The notes beneath the pieces are model-generated. The model ran no database searches. It had not been told where the DNA came from and saw only the letters and a program-made list of their open reading frames with translations. DNA of 38,688 nt from NCBI RefSeq assembly GCF_014287895.1, contig NZ_JACOPP010000025.1, positions 1 to 38,688 of the forward strand, written 5' to 3'. This document shows positions 13,312 through 21,555 of the stretch, one piece after another. The position numbers were made by a program, and so were the translations under genes. The DNA is from Lawsonibacter hominis. GTDB taxonomy: Bacteria > Bacillota > Clostridia > Oscillospirales > Oscillospiraceae. The stretch's first letter is position 1. Each line of letters opens with the position of its first letter.

Positions 13312-14214
13312 ATGGCGGAACACGCGCCCCGCCGTCTGGCGCTGACCGTAGCGCCGGAACAGGCCGGCAAAACAGTGGATACCCTGCTGCGCCGCGGCTT
13401 GGGGCTCTCCGGTACGCTCATCCGGCACGTCAAATGGCTGGAGGACGGTATCCTGCTGGACGGCGTGCGGGTCCATACGGACCGGCGGGCGGCGGCGGGG
13501 CAGCTGCTCTCGGTCCGTGTATCCGACGATGTGCGCCGCAGCGGCATCGTGTCTGCCCCCGGGGCGCTGGACATCGTGTACGAGGATGCGGACCTTCTGG
13601 TGCTCAACAAGGCCCCCGGCGTCCCCTGCCATCCGGGCCCGGGGCATTTTGACGATACGCTGGGTAATTTTCTCCTGTATTATTACGATCAGTCGGGTGA
13701 GTGCGCCGACTATCACCCCGTCCACCGGCTGGACCGGGGCACCAGCGGCCTGATGGTGGTCGCCAAGCACCCCCACGCGCAGGAGCGCCTCAAGCGCGCG
13801 CTGCACACGAGTGCCTTTCGCCGGGGCTATCTGGCGGTATGCCAGGGCGTCCCCGTCCCGGCGGAGGGCGTCGTGGACGCCCCCATCGGCCCGGTGCCCG
13901 GCTCGCTGATGGCACGGCGGATCGACCCCGCCGGGCAGAGCGCCCGTACCCGCTACCAGGTCCTGTGCGCTGCCCATGGCCGCGCCCTGGTGCGCCTGGA
14001 GCTGGACACCGGGCGCACCCACCAGATCCGGGTCCACATGGCTTCCCTGGGCTGTCCTCTGACCGGAGACTTTCTCTACGGCACGGAGGAGCGCGCCCTC
14101 ATTTCCCGTCCGGCGCTCCACTCCGCCCGCCTCTCCCTGCGCCATCCCATCACGGGGGCGGCCCTTTCCTGGCAGCTCCCCCTGCCGGAGGATATGAAGC
14201 GGCTGCTGGAGTGA
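13312..14214 (+). CDS. RluA-family 23S rRNA pseudouridine synthase
   Basis: 300 residues; ATG after AAAGGAGG. An N-terminal S4-like RNA-binding segment (about 18-75) precedes the catalytic domain with DLLVLNKAPGVPCHPG, HPVHRLDRGTSGLMV (catalytic Asp141), YLAVCQG and RTHQIRVHMASLG. The order and spacing fit the RluA/RluC/RluD group, which converts uridines in 23S rRNA to pseudouridine in the cytoplasm. The exact target uridine cannot be assigned, as Firmicutes carry several paralogues. It ends 11 bp before the convergent MATE gene stop; no terminator hairpin separates them. Confidence 0.92.
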   Translation: MAEHAPRRLALTVAPEQAGKTVDTLLRRGLGLSGTLIRHVKWLEDGILLDGVRVHTDRRAAAGQLLSVRVSDDVRRSGIVSAPGALDIVYEDADLLVLNKAPGVPCHPGPGHFDDTLGNFLLYYYDQSGECADYHPVHRLDRGTSGLMVVAKHPHAQERLKRALHTSAFRRGYLAVCQGVPVPAEGVVDAPIGPVPGSLMARRIDPAGQSARTRYQVLCAAHGRALVRLELDTGRTHQIRVHMASLGCPLTGDFLYGTEERALISRPALHSARLSLRHPITGAALSWQLPLPEDMKRLLE

Positions 14215-14225
14215 GCCGGGCGCGT

Positions 14226-15635
14226 TCAGCGCAGGACCCCGGCCCGTTCCAGCCCGCAGATGGTCTTCCATTTCCCGCTGCGCCAGCGCAGGGCGCACAG
14301 GACGCCCCGCAGGATCAGGTCTGCGGCCATCGCGGTCCATACGCCGGCCAGGCCCATGCCCGCCCGGTACACCAGGATGGGCGCCAGCACGATGCGCACG
14401 CCCCACATGCAGAGCAGCCCCACCACCATGGGGAAGCGCACGTCGTGCGCGCCCCGCAGGGCGCCCGACAGGATGATGGACAGGGCGAAGAAGGGCTCGG
14501 ACACCGACACGATGCGCAGCATCAGGGCAGCCTGGGCCACCACCTCGGCGTCGGAGTTGAACAGGGCGGCCAGATAAGGGGCCAGCAGAAACAGGGCCAC
14601 CGCCGTGCCCAGCGTGAGGAAGAAGCCCAGCAGGGCGGCCAGCCTGCCGTAGGCCTGGGCGTCTTCCGCGCTGCCCGCACCCACCGCCTGCCCCACCAGG
14701 GCGATGCCCGCGAAGGAGATGCCGTAGGCGGGCAGATAGCACAGTCCCTCCGCGGTGGTGGCGATATGGTTGGCCGCCAGGGCCACGGTGCTCAGAGAGG
14801 CCACCACGGCGGTCATGGCGATCTGGCCCAGATTGATGGTGCAGCGTTCGGCGGCGGTGGGCACCCCAAGGTGGACGGCCTGCCGGATGATGGCCCGGTC
14901 GGGCCGGAAGCTGTCGTGCAGCGAGATCCGGAAGCGCTCCCCCTGCCGGAACCCGGCGATGAGCAGCGCGCCCCCCGCGAAGGCCAGGGCGGCGGCGGAG
15001 GCGATGGCCGCGCCGGTGACCCCCAGCCCCGCGCCGGGGAGGGTCACCGGCGCCCCGAAGAGGACGGCCGTCCGGGTGGGGTAGATGAGGAAAAAGTTGA
15101 GCACGATATTGATGAGATTGGCCGCCGTGTTGAAGTACAGCGGGGCCTTTGTATTGCCCATGCACCGCAGGATGGCGGAGAAGATGTAGCCGGCGGCGAT
15201 AAAGGGCATGGCCATGGTGTAGCACCGCAGGTAGGAGACCGCCTGGGGCAGCACCTCCGGCTTGGCGCCCAGCCACCGGGGGATCAGGGGGGCCAGCGCC
15301 TGGAAGAGCAAAAGGCCCAGAAAGCCCGTCACCAGGGTGGCCAGCACGCCCTGGCGGATGATCTGCCGGGCCCGCTCGTCGTCCCCCGCGCCGATGGCGT
15401 TGGACACCTGCACCGAGTACCCCACGCCCACGCCCACCAGCAATCCGCCGGACAGCCAGATGGGAGCGGCGTTCACTGATACGGCGGCGGTCCCCGCCGC
15501 GCCCATGACGCCTACCATAGCCGTATCCACGTAGCTGACCATGGTGGCCAATATCTGCTCGATAATGGCGGGCCAGGACAGCCGCCACATGACCTTCATG
15601 CGGCTGTCCCCCCGCCGTTTCTGCGTCTGCTCCAT
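14226..15635 (-). CDS. MATE-family multidrug/metabolite exporter
   Basis: 469 residues with about twelve hydrophobic segments in two homologous halves, as expected for MATE proteins. Family blocks are visible: WPAIIEQILATMVSYVDTAM in the first helix, ISxxIGAG-type sequence QVSNAIGAGDDERA, and LGNTKAPL-like MGNTKAPLYFN. The second half repeats the pattern (LGVPTAAERC; ALVGQAVGAGSAEDA). These are Na+ or H+ antiporters exporting cationic compounds; the substrate is not readable from sequence. The ATG follows AGGAAGG. The upstream radical SAM gene on the same strand is 69 bp away, with a small GGGTGT/ACACCC hairpin between, so cotranscription is possible but uncertain. Confidence 0.92.
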   Translation of the reverse strand: MEQTQKRRGDSRMKVMWRLSWPAIIEQILATMVSYVDTAMVGVMGAAGTAAVSVNAAPIWLSGGLLVGVGVGYSVQVSNAIGAGDDERARQIIRQGVLATLVTGFLGLLLFQALAPLIPRWLGAKPEVLPQAVSYLRCYTMAMPFIAAGYIFSAILRCMGNTKAPLYFNTAANLINIVLNFFLIYPTRTAVLFGAPVTLPGAGLGVTGAAIASAAALAFAGGALLIAGFRQGERFRISLHDSFRPDRAIIRQAVHLGVPTAAERCTINLGQIAMTAVVASLSTVALAANHIATTAEGLCYLPAYGISFAGIALVGQAVGAGSAEDAQAYGRLAALLGFFLTLGTAVALFLLAPYLAALFNSDAEVVAQAALMLRIVSVSEPFFALSIILSGALRGAHDVRFPMVVGLLCMWGVRIVLAPILVYRAGMGLAGVWTAMAADLILRGVLCALRWRSGKWKTICGLERAGVLR

Positions 15636-15704
15636 TGCAAACCTTCCTTTTCTGAATTGACACCCAGCCTCCGGCCGGGTGTTTTGCCCCGGCTCCGGCA
15701 GGGC

Positions 15705-16622
15705 TTACCCGGGCTTCTGCGTACCCTCCACCCCCGTCAGGTCAAAGGATGGGATGAATTCCGCTTCCGCCGCGCCCGGGTCCTGCGCAAAGCCCTCCAG
15801 GCCGAGCTGAGCCATGTACGCCTCGGCACGGCGCGCCTCGGACGGGCGCAGGCGGCGGTCGATCTCGGGAAATTCCGCCGCCCTGCCCCAGGGCACATAC
15901 TGACCCATGAGGGAAAAGAGCACCGCGCCGGGCGGGAACTGCTCCGCGATCCAATCCATGACGGCTTTTGCCTCTTCCAGGCGGCCGGGCAGGATCAGAT
16001 GCCGGATCAGCACCCCCCGCTTCAAAAGCCCGTCCTCCACCACGCAGGGCCCCGTCTGCCGGTACATCTCCAGGATGGCCGCCCGGGCGGTCTGCGGATA
16101 GTCCGGCGCCGCGGAGTAACGCCCGGCGGACGCCGGCGCGGCGTATTTGCAGTCCGGCAGATAGACCTGCACCTTTCCTTCCAGCATGCGCAGGGTCTCC
16201 AAGCGCTCGTACCCGCTGCTGTTCCACACCACCGGCACCGGCAGGGGCTCCTCCAGGGCCCGCGCCACGGCGTGGGCGAAGTGAGTGGGATTGACCAGAT
16301 TAATGTTGTGGGCCCCCTGGGCGATCAGCTCCCCAAAGATCTCCCGCAGGCGCGCCACGGTGACGATCCTGCCGAAATCCCGGCGGCTGATCTGCTCGTT
16401 CTGGCAGAAGACGCACCCCAGCGGGCACCCGGAGAAAAACACCGTGCCGGAGCCGCGCGCCCCCGAAATAGGCGGCTCCTCCCAGCGGTGGAGGGCGGCG
16501 CGCGCCACCACCGGCAGGGCGGGCATCCGGCATGCCCCCGCCCCCGCCGTCTCCGTGCGCAGGGCATGGCACCGGCGTGGGCACAGGCTGCAGCGCATCG
16601 GCGCGTCCGCTCCGCCGCTCAC
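15705..16622 (-). CDS. Radical SAM protein, PflA-like (COG1313 / PflX type)
   Basis: 305 residues from a GTG start 6 bp after GGAGGT; an ATG nine codons in has no site. Four N-terminal cysteines (C11-x2-C14-x3-C18, C31) could hold a structural or auxiliary metal site. The radical SAM motif is C66-x3-C70-x2-C73 (SGCPLGCVFCQN). LVNPTHFAH, VVWNSSGYE, DCKYA and LILPG follow in the order seen in pyruvate-formate-lyase-activase-like proteins of unknown target. No glycyl-radical enzyme is adjacent, so the substrate is unknown. Cytoplasmic and O2-sensitive. Confidence 0.85.
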   Translation of the reverse strand: MSGGADAPMRCSLCPRRCHALRTETAGAGACRMPALPVVARAALHRWEEPPISGARGSGTVFFSGCPLGCVFCQNEQISRRDFGRIVTVARLREIFGELIAQGAHNINLVNPTHFAHAVARALEEPLPVPVVWNSSGYERLETLRMLEGKVQVYLPDCKYAAPASAGRYSAAPDYPQTARAAILEMYRQTGPCVVEDGLLKRGVLIRHLILPGRLEEAKAVMDWIAEQFPPGAVLFSLMGQYVPWGRAAEFPEIDRRLRPSEARRAEAYMAQLGLEGFAQDPGAAEAEFIPSFDLTGVEGTQKPG

Positions 16623-17109
16623 CGCCGGACCTCCCGGCGCTCCGTGCGCCCCATGAGTCCATCGGCCGGTACGCCGTGACCGCCGGCGATAGGCCGCAGG
16701 TGAGCAGCCCCCCGCTCTCCCGCTTCAACCCGCTGGTATTGACGCAGCGCGCTCTCCGGGGCCGCTGCCGCGGCGCTCTGCGTGATTCCCCGCCTTGGGC
16801 GCAATTCCAGCCGTTTTTGACAAAAATCCATTGTTTCTCCCTGCTGTCGACCCAAAAGTCCATCATGTTTGTTCCAACTGCCAAGTTCCAAGGGGGATGC
16901 CTCTGTGTCCCCGGTCTTTTCGTTTTGATACGACCGCCGGATCGGCTCGCCCAAGCCGGAGCGCCGGCCGGAAGCGCTGCGGGAACGTCCGGCGGAGGCC
17001 CAGGCCGCTGTGCCTTCCGCCAGGGACTGCGGCCGGGCGTGCCCCGGTCCGCCGGAGGCATGGCCGGCGGCTTCATGGCGGAGCAGCGCCCGCGCGCAGG
17101 GGCCCGGCG
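16623..17109. other. Intergenic region, no gene recognised
   Basis: About 490 bases between the aldehyde dehydrogenase stop and the radical SAM start. A relatively AT-rich patch at 16800-16930 interrupts GC-rich flanks. No RNA gene, hairpin terminator or promoter with both hexamers was found. Short frames on both strands lack ribosome binding sites and family resemblance. It may hold the unrecognised promoter of the radical SAM gene. Confidence 0.4.
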
Positions 17110-18468
17110 TCACATCAGCTTTTTCAGGGTGGAGATCCGTTTGGCTCCATAGGGCGGATAGCGCACGGGAAGATCCAGGCGGCCCTTTTTCAGAATGCTT
17201 TTCTCATGGGTAAAGGTGTCGAATCCCGCCTTGCCGTGGCACCGGCCCATGCCGGAATTGCCCACCCCTCCGAAAGGCATCCGGGGCGTGGCCAGATGGA
17301 CCACCGTGTCGTTGACGCACCCGCCGCCGAAGCACAGCCGCCCCAGCACCTGCCGCTCCACGGCCCGGCTGCGGGTGAACAGGTACAGGGCCAGGGGCCG
17401 GGGCTTGCCCTGGAGACGGCCGACCAGCGCATCCAGGTCGGAATAGGTCAGCACCGGCAGGATGGGGCCGAAGATCTCTTCCCCCATCACCGCGTCCTCT
17501 TCGGTCACGTCCACCAGCACCGTGGGGGCGATGCGCAGGCGTTCCCGGTCGGTCTGCCCGCCGTGGGCGGTGCGTCCGCTCTCCAGCAGCCGGCACAGCC
17601 GGTCGAAGTGTTTTCGATTGACGATTCGCGGCAGGTCCTCCCCCGCCAGGGGGTCGGGCCCGTAAAAGCGCCGGATCTGCCGCCCCATGGCCTCCACCAG
17701 CTTCTCCCGCATCCCCTCCGGGACCCACACATGGTCCGGGGCCACGCAGGTCTGGCCGGCATTGACGCACTTGCCCCAGACGATGCGGGCCGCCGCCAGC
17801 TCCACGTCGGCATCGGCGGCCACGATCACCGGGGATTTTCCGCCCAGCTCCAGGGTCACCGGCGTCAGGTGCTCCGCCGCCGCGGCCATGACGGCCCGGC
17901 CCACCGCAGGGCTGCCGGTGAAGAAGATGTAGTCGAAGCGCTGCTCCAGCAGCGCGGCGTTCTCCCCTCGGCCCCCCTCGATCACCGTGATATACTCCGG
18001 GGGATAGAGCCGCCCCAGCAGTCCGGCCAGCGCGCGGGAGCTGGCCGGCGCATAGGCCGAAGGCTTGACCACCGCGCAGCACCCGGCGGCGATGGCGGAT
18101 ACCAAGGGGGCCAGGGTGAGAAAGAGCGGATAATTCCAGGGGGCCATGATCAGCGCCACGCCGTAGGGCTCCCGATACACCGTGCTCTTGGACGGGAAGT
18201 GGGCCAAGGGGGTGCTGCGCCGGGCGGGCCGGGCCCAGGCGCGCAGGTGCTTGCGGGCCATGCGCACCTCCCCCAGCGTGAGGGCCAGCTCGCACATATA
18301 GCCCTCGTAGGGGTCCTTGTTCAGGTCGGCCTTGAGGGCGGCGAGGAGCTCCTCCTCCCAGCGCGCCAGCCCCAGCTCCAGCCGGGTGAGCATCTCCAGC
18401 CGGAACGTCAGGGGACGGGTGGCCCCGCTCTCAAAATAGCGCCGCTGGGCGGCGACGGTCTGCTGCAT
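17110..18468 (-). CDS. Aldehyde dehydrogenase, class-3-like (NAD(P)+-dependent)
   Basis: 452 residues, the short length typical of class 3 / YwdH-like enzymes, which lack part of the N-terminus of class 1/2 forms. ATG after AAAGGAGG. Visible motifs: MAPWNYPLFL (coenzyme binding), FTGSPAVGR, LELGGKSP with general base Glu207, NAGQTC with nucleophile Cys241, EEIFGPILPVL, and MPFGGVGNSGMG near the C-terminus. It oxidises aldehydes (often medium or long chain) to acids. It lies 47 bp downstream of mutY on the same strand and is probably cotranscribed from the mutY promoter. The link may be damage control (aldehydes and oxidised guanine), but that is speculation. Confidence 0.92.
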   Translation of the reverse strand: MQQTVAAQRRYFESGATRPLTFRLEMLTRLELGLARWEEELLAALKADLNKDPYEGYMCELALTLGEVRMARKHLRAWARPARRSTPLAHFPSKSTVYREPYGVALIMAPWNYPLFLTLAPLVSAIAAGCCAVVKPSAYAPASSRALAGLLGRLYPPEYITVIEGGRGENAALLEQRFDYIFFTGSPAVGRAVMAAAAEHLTPVTLELGGKSPVIVAADADVELAAARIVWGKCVNAGQTCVAPDHVWVPEGMREKLVEAMGRQIRRFYGPDPLAGEDLPRIVNRKHFDRLCRLLESGRTAHGGQTDRERLRIAPTVLVDVTEEDAVMGEEIFGPILPVLTYSDLDALVGRLQGKPRPLALYLFTRSRAVERQVLGRLCFGGGCVNDTVVHLATPRMPFGGVGNSGMGRCHGKAGFDTFTHEKSILKKGRLDLPVRYPPYGAKRISTLKKLM

Positions 18469-18515
18469 AGGCTCCTCCTTTTCCGGGCGCGCGCCGCGGG
18501 CGCTTCTCCGCTGTT

Positions 18516-19541
18516 TCACTTCAGCCGCTCCTCCACCGCTTTGGCAAAGCTTCGAAAGGCGTTCGGCACGGCGTACTCCGCGCGCAGCGCCTCCCCGTCC
18601 GCCCAGACCCAGCCCGGAGGCAGCTCCGGTCCCGCGGCCTGCACCACCACCGAGCGCATGCGCCATTCGATGTGGGAGAAAATGTGCTTTCCCGCCGGGC
18701 CGTCGGCCAGCGCGGCGGCCTCCACGGGGCAGGGGGCGGGCGCAGGCTCGTTGGGGTACTCCCAGAGCTTTGCCAGCAGGCCCCGCGCCGGACGGCGGCG
18801 CAGCGCGACCCGGTTTTCAAAAAAGATCAGGAACACCGTGCGCTCCTCCACCCGCCGCGCCGCTTTTCCTCCCTTGACGGGCAGTTCCCCCGTCCGCTCC
18901 CCGATCCGGGCGGCGCAGAAGGCATGGGCCGGACAGCGCCGGCACAGCGGCGCGCCGTTGGGCAGGCAAACCGTAGCGCCCAGCTCCATCAGGGCCTGAT
19001 TGAAATCGCCCGGCATGCTTTGGGGCAGGATAGACAGCAACGCCGCGCGCATGCGGCTTTTGGTCTCCGGCCGGGCGATGTCCCCGCGGTCGCCGGTGAT
19101 CCGGGCCACGACCCGCAGCACGTTTCCGTCCACCGCCGGGACGGGGCGGCCGAAGGCGATGGAGGCGATGGCCCCCGCCGTGTACTCCCCGATGCCGGGG
19201 AGCGACAGAATGGCCTCATAAGTGTCCGGAAAGCGCCCGCCGAAGTCCTCCACGATGGTCCGCGCGGCTTTTTGCAGGTTGCGGGCCCGGTTGTAATACC
19301 CCAGCCCCTGCCACAGCTTCAGCAGCCGGTCCTCCTCCACCGCCGCCAGCGCCTGTACCGTGGGCAGCTCCTCCAGAAAGCGGCGGTAGTAGTCCAGCAC
19401 CGCCGCCACCCGGGTCTGCTGGAGCATGATCTCGCTGATCCAGACGTGGTAGGGGGTGGGGTCGCTGCGCCAGGGCAGCGTCCGCGCGTTGTCCCGGTAC
19501 CACTCCAGCAGGGGCAGGGGCAGTTGTTCCAAGGATTTCAA
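18516..19541 (-). CDS. mutY: A/G-specific adenine glycosylase MutY (TTG start)
   Basis: 341 residues from TTG 19541. The TTG lies 7 bp after GGAGGG. The in-frame ATG at 19571 sits at the predicted transcription start of the promoter at 19580-19608 and has no site, so it is rejected. The helix-hairpin-helix glycosylase domain contains SEIMLQQTRV with catalytic Glu37, LPGIGEYTAGAI, and AVDGNV with Asp138. The [4Fe-4S] ligands are Cys192, Cys200, Cys203 and Cys209. A NUDIX-like 8-oxoG-recognition domain follows from about 225. MutY removes adenine mispaired with 8-oxoguanine. It heads a probable two-gene operon with the aldehyde dehydrogenase. Confidence 0.93.
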   Translation of the reverse strand: MKSLEQLPLPLLEWYRDNARTLPWRSDPTPYHVWISEIMLQQTRVAAVLDYYRRFLEELPTVQALAAVEEDRLLKLWQGLGYYNRARNLQKAARTIVEDFGGRFPDTYEAILSLPGIGEYTAGAIASIAFGRPVPAVDGNVLRVVARITGDRGDIARPETKSRMRAALLSILPQSMPGDFNQALMELGATVCLPNGAPLCRRCPAHAFCAARIGERTGELPVKGGKAARRVEERTVFLIFFENRVALRRRPARGLLAKLWEYPNEPAPAPCPVEAAALADGPAGKHIFSHIEWRMRSVVVQAAGPELPPGWVWADGEALRAEYAVPNAFRSFAKAVEERLK

Positions 19542-19579
19542 ACCGAATCCCTCCGTGTGCTTCGATTGCATGCGCCATC

Positions 19580-19608
19580 ATTATATATGGAAGCAAAACT
19601 TTTTTCAA
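19580..19608 (-). promoter_or_regulatory. mutY promoter (TTGAAA-N17-TATAAT)
   Basis: Read leftward: TTGAAA (19603-19608), 17 bp, TATAAT (19580-19585). Transcription should begin near 19573, leaving a leader of about 30 nt before the TTG start at 19541. It is back-to-back with the ECF sigma gene. Confidence 0.85.
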
Positions 19609-19621
19609 TCCATGCAATGAA

Positions 19622-19656
19622 AACGTCCCGCTGGAACGTCTAATCATCGGAACGTC
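19622..19656 (+). promoter_or_regulatory. AACGTC repeats; candidate ECF-type promoter of the sigma factor gene
   Basis: AACGTC occurs three times (19622-19627, 19635-19640 after GG, 19651-19656 after GG). GGAAC (19633-19637) and CGTC (19653-19656), 15 bp apart, resemble the -35/-10 pattern of ECF sigma promoters, whose usual spacing is about 16 bp. No sigma-A promoter is visible, so autoregulation is suggested. The short distance to the ribosome binding site is a weak point. Confidence 0.45.
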
Positions 19657-19675
19657 TTGAAAGGGGGCGCCGCCC

Positions 19676-20140
19676 TTGCAGGAACAGGAGTATATCGAGC
19701 GCGTGGAGGCTCTGAAGGGGAAGCTCTACCGCACCGCCTATCTCTATCTGGGCAGCGAAGCCCACGCCCTGGACGCGGTGGACGAGACCGTGTACAAGGG
19801 CCTTTGCGCCCACAAAAAGCTGCGTCAGCCGGAGTATTTCGACACCTGGCTGACCCGTATCCTCATCAACGTCTGCAATACCGAGCTGCGCCGCCGCAGG
19901 CGCGAGATCGCGGTGCCCGAGCTGCCTGAGACGGCGGCGCAGGCATATGACGCGCTGCCCCTGCGTCAGGCCGTGGGCCGTCTGCCCCGGGAACTGCGTG
20001 CGGTGATCACCCTTCGTTATTTTCAGGGGCTGACCCTGGCGGAGACCGCCCGGGCCCTGGGCCTGCCGCCCGGCACCGTGTCCACCCGGCAGCGGAAAGC
20101 CCTGTCCCTGTTGAAGCTGGAATTGAGCGAGGAGGTTTGA
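19676..20140 (+). CDS. ECF-type RNA polymerase sigma factor
   Basis: 154 residues starting at TTG 19676, about 9 bp after AAAGGGGG. Region 2 (about 15-80; LYRTAYLYLGSEAHALDAVDETVYKGL, then TWLTRILINVCNTELRRRRRE) and region 4 (about 100-150; LPRELRAVITLRYFQGLTLAETARALGLPPGTVSTRQRKAL, a clear helix-turn-helix) are both present. No regions 1 or 3, which defines an ECF sigma. The next gene, 2 bp downstream, encodes a single-pass membrane protein of the DUF4179 anti-sigma type, so activity is likely released by an envelope or extracellular signal. Confidence 0.92.
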   Translation: MQEQEYIERVEALKGKLYRTAYLYLGSEAHALDAVDETVYKGLCAHKKLRQPEYFDTWLTRILINVCNTELRRRRREIAVPELPETAAQAYDALPLRQAVGRLPRELRAVITLRYFQGLTLAETARALGLPPGTVSTRQRKALSLLKLELSEEV

Positions 20141-20142
20141 AC

Positions 20143-21504
20143 ATGGACCGCATGGAAGAATACGCCGCCCTGCAAGCACAGCTGGAAGAGCATCCGTCCG
20201 CGCTGGCGTATACCGTGCAGCGGGCCAGGGCCCGCCGGGCGCGCCGCCGGCGCCTGCGCCGCTTCGGCGTGCCTCTGGGGAGCCTTGCCGGGGCCATGGC
20301 CCTGTTCGTATTGCTGGTAAACCTGTCCGCGCCCTTTGCGCTGGCCTGCTCCCACATCCCGGTCTTAAAGGAGCTGGCCGCCGCGGTATCCTTCTCCCCC
20401 ACCCTCTCCACCGCCGTGGAGCACGACTACGCCCAGCGCATCGACCAGACCCAAAGCGCCAACGGCGTCACCATGACGCTGAACTACCTCATGGCGGACC
20501 CGGCCCAGCTGATCTTTTTCGTCACCGTCACCGGTCCGGAGGACGCCTCCCTCATGGAGCTTCGTCCGAAGCTGAAGGGCCCCGACGGGGAGGAACTGGA
20601 GGGCTTTTCTCTTATGAGCAGCAGCGTCGCCCCCGGCGAGCTGTCCAACGCCATCACCGCGGCCATCGGCACGGAGGACTTCGCCTTCCCCGAGACCCTG
20701 CGCCTGGACTGTGAAGTCCGCGCCTATCTTCCCGGCGTTACCGACCCCGAAAGCTGGACGCCGGACGCCCGCTTTACCTTCGAGTTCCCCCTGGATGCCC
20801 GCTTCCGGGAACAGGGGCGCACCCTCGCCTTGGACCGCTGGGTGGAGCTGGACGGCAACCGCATCCGCCTGGTCTCTCTGGAGCTCTACCCCACCCACGC
20901 CCGGCTGAATCTGGAACAGGACCCGGACAACGCCGAGCAGCTCCAGACCCTGGACTTCTACCTGGAGGACGAGAACGGCGTGCGCTACGAGAAGGGCTCC
21001 GCCAGCGGGCTGGCCTCCATGGGGGACACCTATCTTTGCGAAAGCCCCTTCTTCCGGGACCCGAAGCATCTGACGCTTCACATCACCCAGGCCACCTGGC
21101 TGGCCCCGGAGCGGGAATACGTGGCGCTGGACCTGGAGCGCGGTACGGCGCTGGACGCGCTGCCCGAGGATATGCACCTCAGCGTCCACCGCATCGGCCG
21201 GCAGGTGGGCCTCGCCCTCATCGCCCCCGACCCGCCCGGCAATACGGAGACGTTCCACGCCTCCTATCAGCTCTTCGGCGGCCATTACCGTTCGCCCGAC
21301 GGGGAGACGCACGACCTGAACTGCTCCAGCACCATTTCCTCCGGAGGCCTCTGGTGGGGGACGGAGGATGAAACGGAACTGCCGGAAGGCTATTTCGCCA
21401 CGGAGCTGATCCTCGAGGATTACCCCTGGGACACCGTGGAGCTGGCGCTGTACTTCTCCCGCCGCACCGAGTTCCCCGTCCCCGTGGCGTTTGATCTGAC
21501 CTAA
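20143..21504 (+). CDS. Membrane anti-sigma factor-like protein (DUF4179 type)
   Basis: 453 residues; ATG after GAGGAGG, 2 bp behind the sigma factor stop, so translation is coupled. A short cytoplasmic N-terminus (1-35, ending in an Arg-rich stretch) that would bind the sigma factor precedes one membrane helix (about 43-66; LAGAMALFVLLVNLSAPFALA). A long extracellular part (about 70-453) of beta-rich, DUF4179/DUF5643-like character follows. Sigma factors of this kind are commonly paired with DUF4179 proteins in Clostridia. The stop codon is part of the terminator stem shared with the convergent gene. The sensed signal is unknown. Confidence 0.85.
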   Translation: MDRMEEYAALQAQLEEHPSALAYTVQRARARRARRRRLRRFGVPLGSLAGAMALFVLLVNLSAPFALACSHIPVLKELAAAVSFSPTLSTAVEHDYAQRIDQTQSANGVTMTLNYLMADPAQLIFFVTVTGPEDASLMELRPKLKGPDGEELEGFSLMSSSVAPGELSNAITAAIGTEDFAFPETLRLDCEVRAYLPGVTDPESWTPDARFTFEFPLDARFREQGRTLALDRWVELDGNRIRLVSLELYPTHARLNLEQDPDNAEQLQTLDFYLEDENGVRYEKGSASGLASMGDTYLCESPFFRDPKHLTLHITQATWLAPEREYVALDLERGTALDALPEDMHLSVHRIGRQVGLALIAPDPPGNTETFHASYQLFGGHYRSPDGETHDLNCSSTISSGGLWWGTEDETELPEGYFATELILEDYPWDTVELALYFSRRTEFPVPVAFDLT

Positions 21505-21555
21505 ACGCGGCGCCGCCGCCATCCTGGTCTTCGGATGGCGGCGGCGCCGCGTTTA
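21502..21555. terminator. Bidirectional terminator whose stem includes both convergent stop codons
   Basis: A perfect 23-bp stem pairs 21502-21524 with 21533-21555 around an 8-base loop. The outermost three pairs are the TAA of the anti-sigma gene (plus strand) and the TAA of the C_GCAxxG gene (minus strand). The T-tracts are short, so termination would rely mainly on the very stable stem. Confidence 0.8.

Noticed and set aside
13270..15663. A 797-codon minus-strand frame spanning the RluA and MATE genes
   Set aside because: Low-complexity Gly/Arg/Ala translation crossing two well-supported genes in other frames; a composition shadow.
16800..16930. TTGACA at about 16816 as a promoter
   Set aside because: No -10 box at 16-18 bp on the plus strand, and no gene follows in that direction.
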